DNA of 64,000 nt, taken from NCBI GenBank assembly GCA_029237815.1, contig JAQZBP010000006.1:531934-595933 (forward strand). The letters are read 5' to 3'. Below the pieces are notes generated by a model. That model saw only the letters and a list, made by a program, of their open reading frames with translations, was not told the DNA's origin and ran no database searches. Shown one piece after another: positions 44,398 through 53,698 of the stretch. The position numbers were made by a program, and so were the translations under genes. Origin of the DNA: Moraxellaceae bacterium. Its GTDB lineage: Bacteria; Pseudomonadota; Gammaproteobacteria; Pseudomonadales; Moraxellaceae. Each line of letters begins with the position of its first letter. Positions within the stretch are counted from its first letter, which is position 1.

Positions 44398-45879
44398 ATG
44401 CGTTTGCACAAGACCATGTTGATGCTGGCGCTGCTGGCCACGGGCGTACAGGCGGCCGAGCTGCCGAAGACGGCCGAGACGGAAAGTCCGACGCCGGCGG
44501 ACATCCCGGCGCCCGCCCCCGGCGCGGCTCCCGCTGCCGCTCCGGCCGGCGCCGCAGCGCCAGCAGCGGCCGTGGCGCCCGTCACCGGCGAGCGCCTGCC
44601 GCTGGACGACCTGCGCATCTTCGTCGAGGTATTCGAGCGCATCCGCGCCTCCTATGTGGAGCCGGTGGAGGACCGCCAGCTCTTCGAGAACGCGATCCGC
44701 GGCATGCTGTCCTCGCTCGATCCGCACTCCGCCTATCTCGACACGCGTGATTTCGAGGAGCTGCAGAACGCCACCACCGGCGAGTTCGAGGGCATCGGCC
44801 TCGACGTCGGCATGGAGGACGGCGTGGTGAAGGTGATCGCGCCGATCGACGATTCCCCGGCGTCAAAGGCGGGCCTGCGCGCCGGCGACTACATCATCAA
44901 GATCGACGGCAAGTCGGTGCAGGGCATGTCCCTGGCCGACGCCATCACGCTCATGCGCGGCAAGCCGGGCACGAAGCTCCAGCTCACCGTGCTGCGCAAG
45001 GGCGAAGAGCCGCGTGAAGTGGAGGTGACGCGGGCCCGCATCGAGATCAGCAGCGTGCGCGTGCGGACGCTGGAGCCGGGCTACCACGTCGTGCGCATCA
45101 GCCAGTTCCAGACCCATACCGGCCGCGACCTGCGCCGCGAGGTCGAGAAGCTCGCGGCCGATCCGAAGACGCCGGTGCGGGGCCTCGTGCTCGATCTGCG
45201 CAACAATCCGGGCGGCGTGCTCGATGGCGCCGTGGCGGTCAGCGACCTGTTCCTCGACGGCGGCCGTATCGTCTCGACGCGCGGCCGCGTGCTGGAAGGC
45301 GAGCAGGTGTTCGAGGCGAGTCCGGGCGAGCTGCTGTCCGGCGTGCCGCTGACCGTGCTGGTGAATGGCGGCTCGGCGTCCGCCTCCGAAATCGTCGCCG
45401 GCGCGCTGCAGGACAATCACCGCGCGCTGGTCGTCGGCACCACCACCTTCGGCAAGGGCTCGGTGCAGACCGTGCTGCCGCTGACGGCGGGCAAGGGCAT
45501 CAAGCTCACCACGGCGCGCTACTACACGCCGAACGGCCGCTCCATCCAGGCTGAAGGCATCCGGCCCGACATCGTCGTGCGCCCGGCGCAGGTCGAGTTG
45601 CTGGAAGGCGGCGACCTTTTCCATGAAGCCGATCTGCAGGGCCACCTCGGCAACGAGAATGCGGCCGCCGCAGCCGGCAAAGGCGACGGCAAGGCAGCGG
45701 ACAAGCCGCTGGTGGAGCGCGATTACCAGCTCGCCGAGGCGCTGAACCTGGTGAAGGCCGCGGTGTGGCTGAAGCAGAAAGCGCCGGCACCGGCCACGGC
45801 CGCGCCGCCGGCCGTTGCTCCGCAGGAGGACGCCAAGCCGGCGAAGAAGCCGGCATCGCGGCGCAAGAAAGCGGCGTGA
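44398..45879 (+). CDS. ctpA: Carboxyl-terminal processing protease (S41 family)
   Basis: 493 aa from the ATG at 44398 with AGGAGAAAGGG upstream; sequence from 44314 in frame is not coding. Signal peptide MRLHKTMLMLALLATGVQA, then an Ala/Pro-rich linker, CTP N-terminal segment (RIRASYVEPVEDRQLFENAI), PDZ domain (about 145-215; DDSPASKAGLRAGDYIIKID) and the S41 catalytic domain with GGSASASEIVAGAL (catalytic Ser) and GKGSVQTVLPL (catalytic Lys). The C-terminus is Lys/Ala/Pro-rich. A periplasmic protease acting on tails of envelope proteins, including murein hydrolases in pseudomonads. Last gene before the terminator. Confidence 0.95.
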   Translation: MRLHKTMLMLALLATGVQAAELPKTAETESPTPADIPAPAPGAAPAAAPAGAAAPAAAVAPVTGERLPLDDLRIFVEVFERIRASYVEPVEDRQLFENAIRGMLSSLDPHSAYLDTRDFEELQNATTGEFEGIGLDVGMEDGVVKVIAPIDDSPASKAGLRAGDYIIKIDGKSVQGMSLADAITLMRGKPGTKLQLTVLRKGEEPREVEVTRARIEISSVRVRTLEPGYHVVRISQFQTHTGRDLRREVEKLAADPKTPVRGLVLDLRNNPGGVLDGAVAVSDLFLDGGRIVSTRGRVLEGEQVFEASPGELLSGVPLTVLVNGGSASASEIVAGALQDNHRALVVGTTTFGKGSVQTVLPLTAGKGIKLTTARYYTPNGRSIQAEGIRPDIVVRPAQVELLEGGDLFHEADLQGHLGNENAAAAAGKGDGKAADKPLVERDYQLAEALNLVKAAVWLKQKAPAPATAAPPAVAPQEDAKPAKKPASRRKKAA

Positions 45880-45893
45880 GGCCTTCATGACGC

Positions 45894-45929
45894 CATAAAA
45901 AACGCCGGCACTCGCCGGCGTTTTTTATG
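45894..45929. terminator. Bidirectional terminator
   Basis: CATAAAAAACGCCGGC / GCCGGCGTTTTTTATG hairpin between ctpA and the convergent hisF; works in both directions. Confidence 0.9.
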
Positions 45930-45977
45930 GGTGCCACGCCACCGGTGGCTGGCCGCTCCAGGCTGCGCCCTGACGGC

Positions 45978-46739
45978 TCAGAGGCGCATCTCGATGCCGC
46001 GCGCGGCGAGATACTGCTTGGCTTCCGGAATCGAATATTCGCCGAAGTGGAAGATGCTCGCGGCCAGCACGGCGTCGGCATGGCCTTCGAGGATGCCGTC
46101 GGCCAGGTGCTGCAAGTTGCCGACGCCGCCGGAGGCGATCACCGGCACCGGCACCGCATCCGAGATGGCGCGCACGAGGCCGAGGTCGTAGCCGGCCTTG
46201 GTGCCGTCGGCATCCATGCTGGTCAGCAGCACTTCGCCGGCGCCGTAGCCGGTCATGCGCACCGCCCACTCGATGGCGTCGATGCCGGTGGCCTTGCGGC
46301 CGCCGTGCGTGAAGATTTCCCAGCGGCCTTCCGCCACGCGCTTGGCGTCGATGGCGATCACGATGCATTGCGCACCGAAGCGGTCGGCAGCTTCCTTCAC
46401 AAACTCCGGACGTGTCACTGCGGCGGAGTTGATGCTGACCTTGTCGGCGCCGGCGTTCAGCATGGTGCGGATGTCGCGGATCTCGCGGATGCCGCCGCCG
46501 ACGGTAAGCGGCACGAACACTTCGGCGGCCATGCGCTCCACGGTCTTCACCATGGTGTCGCGGCCTTCGTGGCTGGCGGTGATGTCGAGGAAGGTGATCT
46601 CGTCGGCGCCGGCCAGGTCGTAGCGGCGCGCGACTTCGACCGGATCGCCGGCGTCGCGGATGTCGAGGAACTTCACGCCCTTGACGACGCGCCCCTTGTC
46701 GACGTCGAGGCAGGGGATGATGCGCTTGGCGAGACTCAT
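45978..46739 (-). CDS. hisF: Imidazole glycerol phosphate synthase, cyclase subunit HisF
   Basis: 253 aa TIM barrel. [20 protein letters not shown] (catalytic Asp in CLDVD), [39 protein letters not shown] (second acid region) and [11 protein letters not shown] are all conserved. With HisH it converts PRFAR plus Gln-derived ammonia to imidazole glycerol phosphate and AICAR in histidine synthesis. Last gene of hisB-hisH-hisA-HD-hisF in this window; hisI/hisE do not follow and must be elsewhere, as in pseudomonads. Confidence 0.97.
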   Translation of the reverse strand: MSLAKRIIPCLDVDKGRVVKGVKFLDIRDAGDPVEVARRYDLAGADEITFLDITASHEGRDTMVKTVERMAAEVFVPLTVGGGIREIRDIRTMLNAGADKVSINSAAVTRPEFVKEAADRFGAQCIVIAIDAKRVAEGRWEIFTHGGRKATGIDAIEWAVRMTGYGAGEVLLTSMDADGTKAGYDLGLVRAISDAVPVPVIASGGVGNLQHLADGILEGHADAVLAASIFHFGEYSIPEAKQYLAARGIEMRL

Positions 46740-46917
46740 GGATTCACCTGTTCATTCAAACCAGCAACGCAAACACCAGTAAGGCTCAAACCGGCATTGC
46801 GCAAATATGTGACGCCCAAACCTGCAATCGAGCCTTCACCCGACACCATCCGACTTCCCGCGGCCGGAAAACCGCACTCGCAGATTATCGGGCGCAAGCC
46901 CGGCCTGCGGAGCGCGC

Positions 46918-47541
46918 TCAGCGCCGCTTCTGGATGCGCTGCAATTCCTTCAGGAACCGCTCCGCGGCGACATCGGGTGTCCACGGCTCCCAGGGCGTGC
47001 CGCCGTAGGTGGCCACCAGCGGATCCGTTTCCAGCGGCTTGTAGCTGATCTTCAGTACCTGCCGGACTTCGTCGCGGGTCCAGCCGGCGACGTGCAGCGC
47101 CTCGCTGGCGGCGGCGACGCGGTCGGCGCGCTTGTGCGCCACTTTTTCATCCGGCGTCCACAACGGCAGGGCGTAGCGCTGGAACACCACATCCTGCAGG
47201 CGCCCGGCCAGGGCATGGAAACCCTCGCCGAGAAACGGCTTGATCACGGCGATGGCGTCGAAGCCCAGCAGGCCCTCGTCGGCATCGTGCAGCAATTCGC
47301 GCAACTCGGCGTGCGGCGCCAGGCCCGTCGGCTCGGCTTCACGGCTCAGCGCGAGCACGGTCAGCGAATGCTGCGCCACCGAGAGCGGCAGCGGCCAGGC
47401 CGAGTGCCCGCCCCAGCGGTAGGTGCGCGCGAGACCGATGGCCAGGTCCTCGTCGTCCCAGTCGAAGGGCGTGGGATTGAGGAGGTCAAGGCGCTTGCCG
47501 GAAGGCAGTCGCACCCAGGCGCGGACGTTGTCGGTGTTCAT
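46918..47541 (-). CDS. HD-domain phosphohydrolase-like protein inside the his cluster
   Basis: 207 aa from the ATG at 47541 (frame opens earlier without support). HD-type residues: RWGGHSAWPLPLSVAQHSL (H46, H58) and ELLHDADEGLLGFDAI (H85-D86), a pattern like YfbR 5'-nucleotidases and related HD hydrolases (SVxQHS, HDxxE). Predicted metal-dependent nucleotide phosphohydrolase, cytoplasmic. Lies between hisA and hisF on the same strand with gaps of 136 and 178 bases, so it may share the his transcript. A link to histidine synthesis is not supported by its sequence. Similar proteins also occur in phages. Confidence 0.75.
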   Translation of the reverse strand: MNTDNVRAWVRLPSGKRLDLLNPTPFDWDDEDLAIGLARTYRWGGHSAWPLPLSVAQHSLTVLALSREAEPTGLAPHAELRELLHDADEGLLGFDAIAVIKPFLGEGFHALAGRLQDVVFQRYALPLWTPDEKVAHKRADRVAAASEALHVAGWTRDEVRQVLKISYKPLETDPLVATYGGTPWEPWTPDVAAERFLKELQRIQKRR

Positions 47542-47677
47542 CGGGCCCTGCAAATTCTCGTGGGCGTGGCGAAGGCCGCGCGCCTCAGTATCGGCTCGAC
47601 ATCGGTCGATGGTCGCGCGCTGTCGCCGGCATTTCCGCCGCGTGCCGCACCGATGCGACCGGAGCGTCGGCGACGGT

Positions 47678-48409
47678 TCAGTTCGCGTCGGCCAGGCGCT
47701 GCGCCGCGGCCAGGTTGATCGTGCCTTCGTAGATGGCGCGGCCGGTGATGGCACCGATGATGCCGCTGGCCGCCACCGCCTTCAGGCGCTCGATGTCGCC
47801 GATGTCGGTCACGCCGCCGGAGGCGATCACGGGAATGCCGGCCTCGCGCGCCAGCTGCGCGGTGGCCTCGACGTTGACGCCCTGCATCATGCCGTCGCGC
47901 GCGATGTCGGTATAGACGATGGCGGAAACGCCGGCGTCGCGGAACTGCCGCGCGAGGTCGACGGCCTTCACGGTGGAGACTTCGGCCCAGCCGTCGGTGG
48001 CGACGAGGCCGTCCTTGGCATCGATGCCGACGATGATCTTGCCGGGAAAGGCACGGCAGGCGTCGATCACGAACTGCGGCTCCTTCACGGCCTTGGTGCC
48101 GATGATGGCGAAGGACACGCCGGCCTTCACATAGGCCTCGATGGTGTCCAGCGAGCGGATGCCGCCGCCGATCTGGATGGGCAGCGCCGGGTATTTCTTC
48201 GCAATGGCGTTGACGACCTCGCCATGGATGGGCGTGCCGGCGAAGGCGCCGTTCAGGTCGACCAGGTGCAGGCGACGCGCGCCCTGCTCGACCCAGTGCG
48301 TGGCCATGCCGACCGGGTCATCGGAGAACACGGTGTCGTCTTCCATGCGGCCCTGCTTGAGGCGCACGCACTTGCCGTCTTTCAGGTCGATGGCGGGAAT
48401 GATCAGCAT
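47678..48409 (-). CDS. hisA: ProFAR isomerase HisA
   Basis: 243 aa TIM barrel. [19 protein letters not shown] (catalytic Asp), [59 protein letters not shown] and [14 protein letters not shown] are all present. It isomerises ProFAR to PRFAR, the step before HisFH. Starts at the ATG at 48409. Between hisH and the HD gene. Confidence 0.97.
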   Translation of the reverse strand: MLIIPAIDLKDGKCVRLKQGRMEDDTVFSDDPVGMATHWVEQGARRLHLVDLNGAFAGTPIHGEVVNAIAKKYPALPIQIGGGIRSLDTIEAYVKAGVSFAIIGTKAVKEPQFVIDACRAFPGKIIVGIDAKDGLVATDGWAEVSTVKAVDLARQFRDAGVSAIVYTDIARDGMMQGVNVEATAQLAREAGIPVIASGGVTDIGDIERLKAVAASGIIGAITGRAIYEGTINLAAAQRLADAN

Positions 48410-48594
48410 GGTGGTGGTCTCTTCAAAAAATGGTGTGGTGTGCGTTGGCCGCTTCGCGCCATTCCGCGCAAGTCAAAGTCCGGGCTTCATGCCTGCCGCC
48501 TGCCGAATGTCATTGAATTGACGGATCGACTCGCCGCGTCTGCCGGCCCCGTACAGGTGACCGGCGCCGACTGCCTCGCCGGCAGACGCGGCCG

Positions 48595-49227
48595 TCACGG
48601 CTTCCAGTTCAGGAAATTCTTCAGCAGCTGCAGACCGGCGGTGGAACTCTTCTCCGGATGGAACTGCACGGCAAACATGTTGTCGCGCGCCATCGCGCAG
48701 CAGAAATCGATGCCGTAGTGCGAGCGGCCCGCGCACAGCGCCGCCTCGGCCGGCGCGCAGTAATAGCTGTGCACGAAGTAGAAGCGCGCGCCGTCCGCGA
48801 TACCCTGCCAGAGCGGGTGCGCCTGCGCCTGCCAGACCTCGTTCCAGCCCATGTGCGGCACCTTCAGCTTCTCGCCCTTCTCGACGTGGTCGAGGCCGAA
48901 GAACTTCACCTCGCCCGGATACACGCCGAGGCCGGCGACGCCGTCGTTTTCCTCGGAGTGCGCGAGCAGCGCCTGCATGCCGACGCAGATGCCGAGCAGC
49001 GGCTTGTCCTGCAGCACCTCGCGCACTTCCGCGTCGACGCCGTGCTTGCGCATCTCCGCCATGCAGTCGCGCATGGCGCCCTGGCCGGGCAGCACGACGC
49101 GGTCGGCGGCGCGCACCACGGCCGGGTCGTTGGTGACGTCCACGCGCGTGGCGCCGACATGCTCGAGGGCTTTCGCCACCGAGTGCAGGTTGCCCATGCC
49201 GTAATCGAGAACTGCGACGGTTGTCAT
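48595..49227 (-). CDS. hisH: Imidazole glycerol phosphate synthase, glutaminase subunit HisH
   Basis: 210 aa from the ATG at 49227 ([20 protein letters not shown]); frame sequence to 49296 runs through REP repeats and is non-coding. Class I glutamine amidotransferase: [11 protein letters not shown] oxyanion region, [16 protein letters not shown] with the nucleophile Cys, and [10 protein letters not shown] with the catalytic His-x-Glu. Supplies ammonia to HisF. It lies 185 bases before hisA, downstream of the REP cluster. Confidence 0.96.
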   Translation of the reverse strand: MTTVAVLDYGMGNLHSVAKALEHVGATRVDVTNDPAVVRAADRVVLPGQGAMRDCMAEMRKHGVDAEVREVLQDKPLLGICVGMQALLAHSEENDGVAGLGVYPGEVKFFGLDHVEKGEKLKVPHMGWNEVWQAQAHPLWQGIADGARFYFVHSYYCAPAEAALCAGRSHYGIDFCCAMARDNMFAVQFHPEKSSTAGLQLLKNFLNWKP

Positions 49228-49248
49228 ATCTCTTGCTAGCTCAGGTAG

Positions 49249-49401
49249 GTCGGGCTTCTGCCCGACGCTCTGGTGAGTCGGGCAGTAGCCCGACACCGGC
49301 TTGAATGTCTCAGGTAGGGCGGGCTTCAGCCCTCCGCCAACCCCGGCGTGTCGGGCTGACGCCCGGCTTGCGGCACCGCTTGCAGGGCGTCAGCCCGACA
49401 C
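49249..49401. repeat. Cluster of REP-type palindromes between hisH and hisB
   Basis: Five related GC-rich palindromic units: GTCGGGCTTCTGCCCGAC at 49249-49266, GTCGGGCAGTAGCCCGAC at 49277-49294, a variant at 49317-49336, and a larger pair GTGTCGGGCTGACGCCC (49348-49364) and GGGCGTCAGCCCGACAC (49385-49401) that are perfect 17-bp inverted arms with a 20-base spacer. They resemble extragenic REP/BIME elements mobilised by REP-associated (TnpA-REP) transposases. They separate hisB from hisH and may attenuate or stabilise the mRNA. Confidence 0.85.
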
Positions 49402-49408
49402 GCGCGGC

Positions 49409-50009
49409 TTACAGCGAGCCCTTGGTCGAGGGCATGACGCCAGCCATGCGCGGGTCCAGTTCCACCGCGGCGCGCAGGGCGCGGGCGAAGGCCTTGAACA
49501 CTGTCTCGATCTGGTGGTGCGTGTTGCGGCCGCGCAGGTTGTCGATGTGCAGCGTCACGCCGGCGTGGTTCACGAAGCCCTGGAAGAACTCGTAGAACAG
49601 GGTCGAAATTGCCGACACGGCCGCGCGTGTAATCGACGTGGTACTCGAGCCCCGGGCGACCGGAGATGTCGAGCACGACGCGCGACAGCGCCTCGTCCAG
49701 CGGCACGTAGGCGTGGCCGTAGCGACGGATGCCCTTCTTGTCGCCGAGCGCCTGCGCGAAGGCCTGGCCGATGGTGATGCCGGTGTCTTCCGCGCTGTGG
49801 TGGTCGTCGATGTGGGTGTCGCCCTCGCAGGTCACGTCGAGGTCGATCAGGCCGTGGCGGACGATCTGGTCGAGCATGTGGTCGAGGAAGGGCATGCCGG
49901 TATTGAGCGAACCCTTGCCGGTGCCGTCCAGGTTGATGGACACGCTGATCTTGGTTTCGTTGGTGTTACGGACCACGGTGGCCTGGCGAGCGGACATGAC
50001 GGCACTCAT
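49409..50009 (-). pseudogene. hisB: Imidazoleglycerol-phosphate dehydratase HisB with a frameshift
   Basis: The first frame, from the ATG at 50009, reads normally through [32 protein letters not shown] and [15 protein letters not shown] to [12 protein letters not shown], then goes out of frame. The family's continuation [19 protein letters not shown] to [12 protein letters not shown] is found in another frame ending at the stop at 49409. The break falls near 49600-49604, where the family normally has a few more residues (VGxFDxxLFxEFF), consistent with a small deletion. All metal-binding His regions of both halves are otherwise intact. Either an assembly or sequencing error or a recent inactivation; if real, the strain may need histidine or another hisB. 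Confidence 0.85.
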
Positions 50010-50150
50010 GCTGGGAAAGGCGGCGATTATAGCGGCATTCGGTGCAGGCCGGCAGCCGGAACGGCAGAGCCGGGGGCTTTGTGCTAACTTTCCGACACCC
50101 CCTTGAGCCGGCCCGGCTCGCCCCATTCCGTACTGCCGAAAGGAACTCCC

Positions 50151-50576
50151 ATGCCCGTCGTTGTCGAGCGCGCCCCCACCCCCCTGAACCCGGAACTCTC
50201 CGCCGACCTGCCCCGCATCTACACCGAAGCGCCCGGCTTCGCCTCGCCCGAGGCGGCCGCCGAGGTCGTGCGCGACGCCGTCGCCCATGGCGACACCCTC
50301 TACACCGGCCTGTTCAACGGCCACTACATTGCCGCCGTGCTGATCCGCGGCGAGGGCGAGACCCGCCACCTGCGCCATATGTGCGTGCACCCGGCCACCC
50401 GTGGCCGCGGCGTGGCCGAGCGCCTCGTGGCCGAGGTCCGCCGCATGGAAGCCGAGCGCGGCACCCGGTGGCTGGAGGCCGACTTCGACACGAACCAGGA
50501 AGGCGTCAAGGAAATGCTGATGGCCTTAGGGTTCATCCCGCACGGCACGGGCAACTTCCGCACTCGCGTGGAGTGA
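50151..50576 (+). CDS. GNAT-type acetyltransferase, PanM/PanZ-like
   Basis: 141 aa from the ATG at 50151 with an AAAGGAA site upstream. One GNAT domain: [23 protein letters not shown] (acetyl-CoA-binding RGxGxA loop, about 75-97) and a C-terminal [14 protein letters not shown] segment. The [20 protein letters not shown]-terminus and [14 protein letters not shown] resemble the PanZ/PanM acetyl-CoA sensor that promotes aspartate decarboxylase maturation, but a generic GNAT is possible. Divergent from hisB; no partner genes next to it. Confidence 0.65.
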   Translation: MPVVVERAPTPLNPELSADLPRIYTEAPGFASPEAAAEVVRDAVAHGDTLYTGLFNGHYIAAVLIRGEGETRHLRHMCVHPATRGRGVAERLVAEVRRMEAERGTRWLEADFDTNQEGVKEMLMALGFIPHGTGNFRTRVE

Positions 50577-50650
50577 CCGCCTGCTAGCGGTGCCGTGGGC
50601 GGCAGCCCCTGCGTAGCCCGAAAGTCGCCACGGGCGGGCCGGCGGGCGCG

Positions 50651-50680
50651 CAAAAAAAACGGCAGCCGAAGCTGCCGCAA
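50651..50680 (-). terminator. Intrinsic terminator after the lipoprotein gene
   Basis: On the minus strand: GCGGCAGC-TTCG-GCTGCCG followed by a run of T residues, 17 bases past the stop at 50697. Confidence 0.85.
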
Positions 50681-50696
50681 CAGGGGGAAACGGGTG

Positions 50697-53687
50697 CTAC
50701 TGCTTGATGGGCGCCGACACGCCCTCCAGTTTCATGGTCCCTTGCGGGATACGCAGCGTGATGCTGCCGCTGGGCGGCAGGGGCGCTCCCGCCGTCAGCC
50801 CGACGGTGAAGTCGACATGGGCATCGTTGCGTAGCGTGGCCAGCATGCGGCCGTCCGGCAGGAAGCTGACCGGGCCGGAGACCGAGAGCTGCAGCGGATA
50901 GCTGTGCAGGTCGTGCTGGATGGGCAAGCTGCTCAGGGTCGGCTCCAGGTAGGGTTCGTCCAGGTAAAGGTCGAGCGTCGCGCTCAGTACGAGGCCGCCG
51001 TCCTCATGGCGGAGGAGGCCGGTGATGGGCAGGTCGCGCCGCCCCGTGGCCGGGTTGAAGGCGTGGCGCAGGCGCATGATCTGCGGGCCCGTCGCGGCCG
51101 TGGTCGTGCCGAACAGGCCGGCATCGGCATACACGTCGAGGCTGGAGGCCATGATCAGCGTCGGCTGGATCAGCACCCGCACCCCGCCCGCCACCGCATC
51201 GAAATCCGCCACCTCGGCATCCAGCGCATTGCTGAGATAAAGGAACTGCTCCTCGGGGCAGCTTTCGCCGACGGGGCAGCCGATATTGGCGCCCTGCACC
51301 AGCCCGGACTGGCCGATGGCGATGAGCCGCGCGGCATTGCTGGCCAGCCAGGTGCCGCCGCTCTCCACCGGGCCCGCCTCGTTGCTCTCGTGCCGGAAAT
51401 TGGCATTCACGTCAGAGGCCGGCAGGCCGCGCAGGCGCTGCGCCACCGAAGCCACCTTCGCGCCCCCGCGAAACCAGATCTCCAGCGCCGGGCCCCCGCC
51501 GGTGGCGCTCGGCGCGCCGGCCGCGGTCTGCGCCAGCACCTGCGTCTGCAGCGGTCGCCCGTTGCTGCCGCAGATGGCCTGCGTGCCATCGCAGGTCGCC
51601 GCCGCGGACTGCGGCGCGCCATTCGAATTCAGCACGTAGCGATACAGCTCGCCTTCGGTCCAGGGCGTCTCCGGCGTGAAGCGCAGCGCCTGCGCGCCGA
51701 CCTCGAGCCGGCCGGGCACGACGCCCTGGCACACGCCGGCCGCATCGATGCGCTCGACGCGGAAACTGCCGCTGCCGCAACTGCTGCCCAGCGCGATGCT
51801 GGCGGCGTTCATGCTCTGCGAGAACTGCACCTGGATGCCACGGTCCTTCGGCAGCAGCGGCAGCGGCAGGCTGTCGTCGCCGGCCTTGCCGCCGCTGCAG
51901 CGGCCCTGCAGCCCGGCCGCCACGTCGCGGCCGGTGGTCACGCAGGGAAAGCCCGGGTAAGTGGCGAGCGCGACGGGTGAGCGTCCGCTGGCGTCCGGCA
52001 GCGCCGGCAGGCTGAACGCACGCAGGTGCGTCGCGTCGGCGATGCCGTTGCCGGCGAGATCGGTGATGCCGCTCGTGAACTGCACGCTGTAATCCGCGCC
52101 GTGCGCCAGCGGGCTCTGCGGCGCGATCACGAGCGAGGAGCCGTCCGCGCGCCAGTCGATGGTTTGCGCGACGCCGTCCTTCAGCAATTTGAGCGTGGCG
52201 GCGCTGACGCTGTCCGGGTCCAGCGGCTCGCTGAAGGTGAGGATGACAGGATCGCCCGGCCGCGCCCGCGCCGCTTCCGTGCCCGGCAGCCAGGACTGCA
52301 GCGTCGGCGCCTGCGTGTCCGCGACGCGCGCCGGCGCCGCGGCCTGGTCGCGGTAGCCCTCGAGATGGAAGGAAAGCACGCCGGCGGCCTGGTCCAGGCC
52401 CAGCACGTCGAGCTCGACCACGCCCACCGCGTCCATCACCAGCTTGCCGTCTTTCACGATGGCCGTGCCGATCACCTCGATGTGCAGCAGGTTCTGGTTG
52501 AAGGCGCCGTTGGCCGCGGCGTTGCCGGCCGACATGGCCGCGTCCATGGTGAGATAGACGAGGCGCGGCGCATCGATGGCGGTGCTGTAGGGATTGGGCA
52601 GCATGTAGCCGTTGGCGTCGGAGACGATGGTGACGCGGATGGCGTCGGTGTTCAGGCCGGCCGGCACCACGCCGACGATCTTCACGTCCACGGAACTGCC
52701 CGCCAGCAGGTTGCCCTTGCGCAGCGTCAGCGGCGTCACGTTTGGATAGTTCGGCACGAAGGCGAGTTCGGCGAACAGATTGCCGCCCTGCTGCGAGGCG
52801 CTGTTGTTGCCGAGCAGCGCCGAGGCGATCGGCACGTTGTTGATGGCGGCGCCGGTGAGCGGCGACAGCAGTGTGCCGCCGGCCGAATCCGGCACGCCGA
52901 GCGCCATGGTCGCGCGCGGCGCCGAGTTGCGGGGCTGCAGCGCGAGGTCGGCGTAGGTGCCCGGCGTCAGCGCCGTGCCATTGACGCTCTTCAGGCTGCT
53001 GTCGAGTTTCAGGCGATAGGTGTTGCCGGGCGCGAGATCGGCGCGCGGATCGATGGAGAGCTGGTGCGCGCTCGCCAGCACCGTCGCCGGCACGAGCGCG
53101 CCGCTGGCGTCCTCGAGGCGCACGCTCTGGCCGTAGCGGATCGATTTCACGTCGAGCGGCTGCGTGAACTGCAGGCGCAGCGTGGAGAAATCCATGAAGG
53201 GAAAATCGGTCTGCAGCGGCAGCGCGCGCGCCACCGTAAAGGCGCTGTCGGTGGTACGGCCGCTGTAGGGGCCTTTCAGCGCGGGGCGCGTGCGGAAGCC
53301 GAGTTCGCGCGGCGGCACGAGGCCGTCGGCGGCGGCAAGATTGCTCCAGGTGACGGTGTAGCCGGTGTTCTCGTTCAGGCCGCCCGCGGGCGTCAGCGTT
53401 ACGCCACGGCCGCCGTCGGTTTGCGTGAGCGTGAAGGCGACGGCATCGCCGTTTTCATCGCGCAGCGAAAACGCATCCGCGAGCGAGCCGCCGTCTGCGG
53501 CGGCGACACGCGTGGAGAAATGCAGCACCACCGGCGCGACCGGCGCGATGCGCGCCTGGCCATCGTAAGGGTAGGCATAGGTGAGGCTGGCCGAGGGCGA
53601 CCACGATGCCGGGATGCTGGCGGTCTGTTCATCGCCGCCACAGGCGGCCAGCAGGCTGCCGAGCAGCAGCACGGAATACTTGCGCAT
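50697..53687 (-). CDS. Large outer-membrane lipoprotein with Ig-like (Big_5-type) domains
   Basis: 996 aa from the ATG at 53687 with a GGGAGG site. Lipobox LLLGSLLAACGGD (Cys near residue 16) predicts a lipoprotein. Two or more Ig-like modules are seen: about 28-120 (DGQARIAPVAPVVLHFSTRV to LGFRTRP) and about 470-570 (PGDPVILTFSEPLDPDSV to ITDLAGNGI), the latter typical of bacterial Ig-like Big_5 domains. The rest is beta-rich without catalytic motifs, with Cys pairs in CPVGESCPEEQ. Lies 11 bases after a FadL-type barrel in the same operon, so the two probably work together at the cell surface. Substrate unknown; hydrophobic compound uptake is suggested by the partner. Confidence 0.8.
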   Translation of the reverse strand: MRKYSVLLLGSLLAACGGDEQTASIPASWSPSASLTYAYPYDGQARIAPVAPVVLHFSTRVAAADGGSLADAFSLRDENGDAVAFTLTQTDGGRGVTLTPAGGLNENTGYTVTWSNLAAADGLVPPRELGFRTRPALKGPYSGRTTDSAFTVARALPLQTDFPFMDFSTLRLQFTQPLDVKSIRYGQSVRLEDASGALVPATVLASAHQLSIDPRADLAPGNTYRLKLDSSLKSVNGTALTPGTYADLALQPRNSAPRATMALGVPDSAGGTLLSPLTGAAINNVPIASALLGNNSASQQGGNLFAELAFVPNYPNVTPLTLRKGNLLAGSSVDVKIVGVVPAGLNTDAIRVTIVSDANGYMLPNPYSTAIDAPRLVYLTMDAAMSAGNAAANGAFNQNLLHIEVIGTAIVKDGKLVMDAVGVVELDVLGLDQAAGVLSFHLEGYRDQAAAPARVADTQAPTLQSWLPGTEAARARPGDPVILTFSEPLDPDSVSAATLKLLKDGVAQTIDWRADGSSLVIAPQSPLAHGADYSVQFTSGITDLAGNGIADATHLRAFSLPALPDASGRSPVALATYPGFPCVTTGRDVAAGLQGRCSGGKAGDDSLPLPLLPKDRGIQVQFSQSMNAASIALGSSCGSGSFRVERIDAAGVCQGVVPGRLEVGAQALRFTPETPWTEGELYRYVLNSNGAPQSAAATCDGTQAICGSNGRPLQTQVLAQTAAGAPSATGGGPALEIWFRGGAKVASVAQRLRGLPASDVNANFRHESNEAGPVESGGTWLASNAARLIAIGQSGLVQGANIGCPVGESCPEEQFLYLSNALDAEVADFDAVAGGVRVLIQPTLIMASSLDVYADAGLFGTTTAATGPQIMRLRHAFNPATGRRDLPITGLLRHEDGGLVLSATLDLYLDEPYLEPTLSSLPIQHDLHSYPLQLSVSGPVSFLPDGRMLATLRNDAHVDFTVGLTAGAPLPPSGSITLRIPQGTMKLEGVSAPIKQ

Positions 53688-53698
53688 GATGGCCTCCC

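Noticed and set aside
49249..49401. CRISPR array
   Set aside because: Units are palindromic REP-like elements with irregular spacing and no unique spacers.
49590..49620. Programmed frameshifting in hisB
   Set aside because: No slippery heptamer and no precedent; a lesion or sequencing error is simpler.
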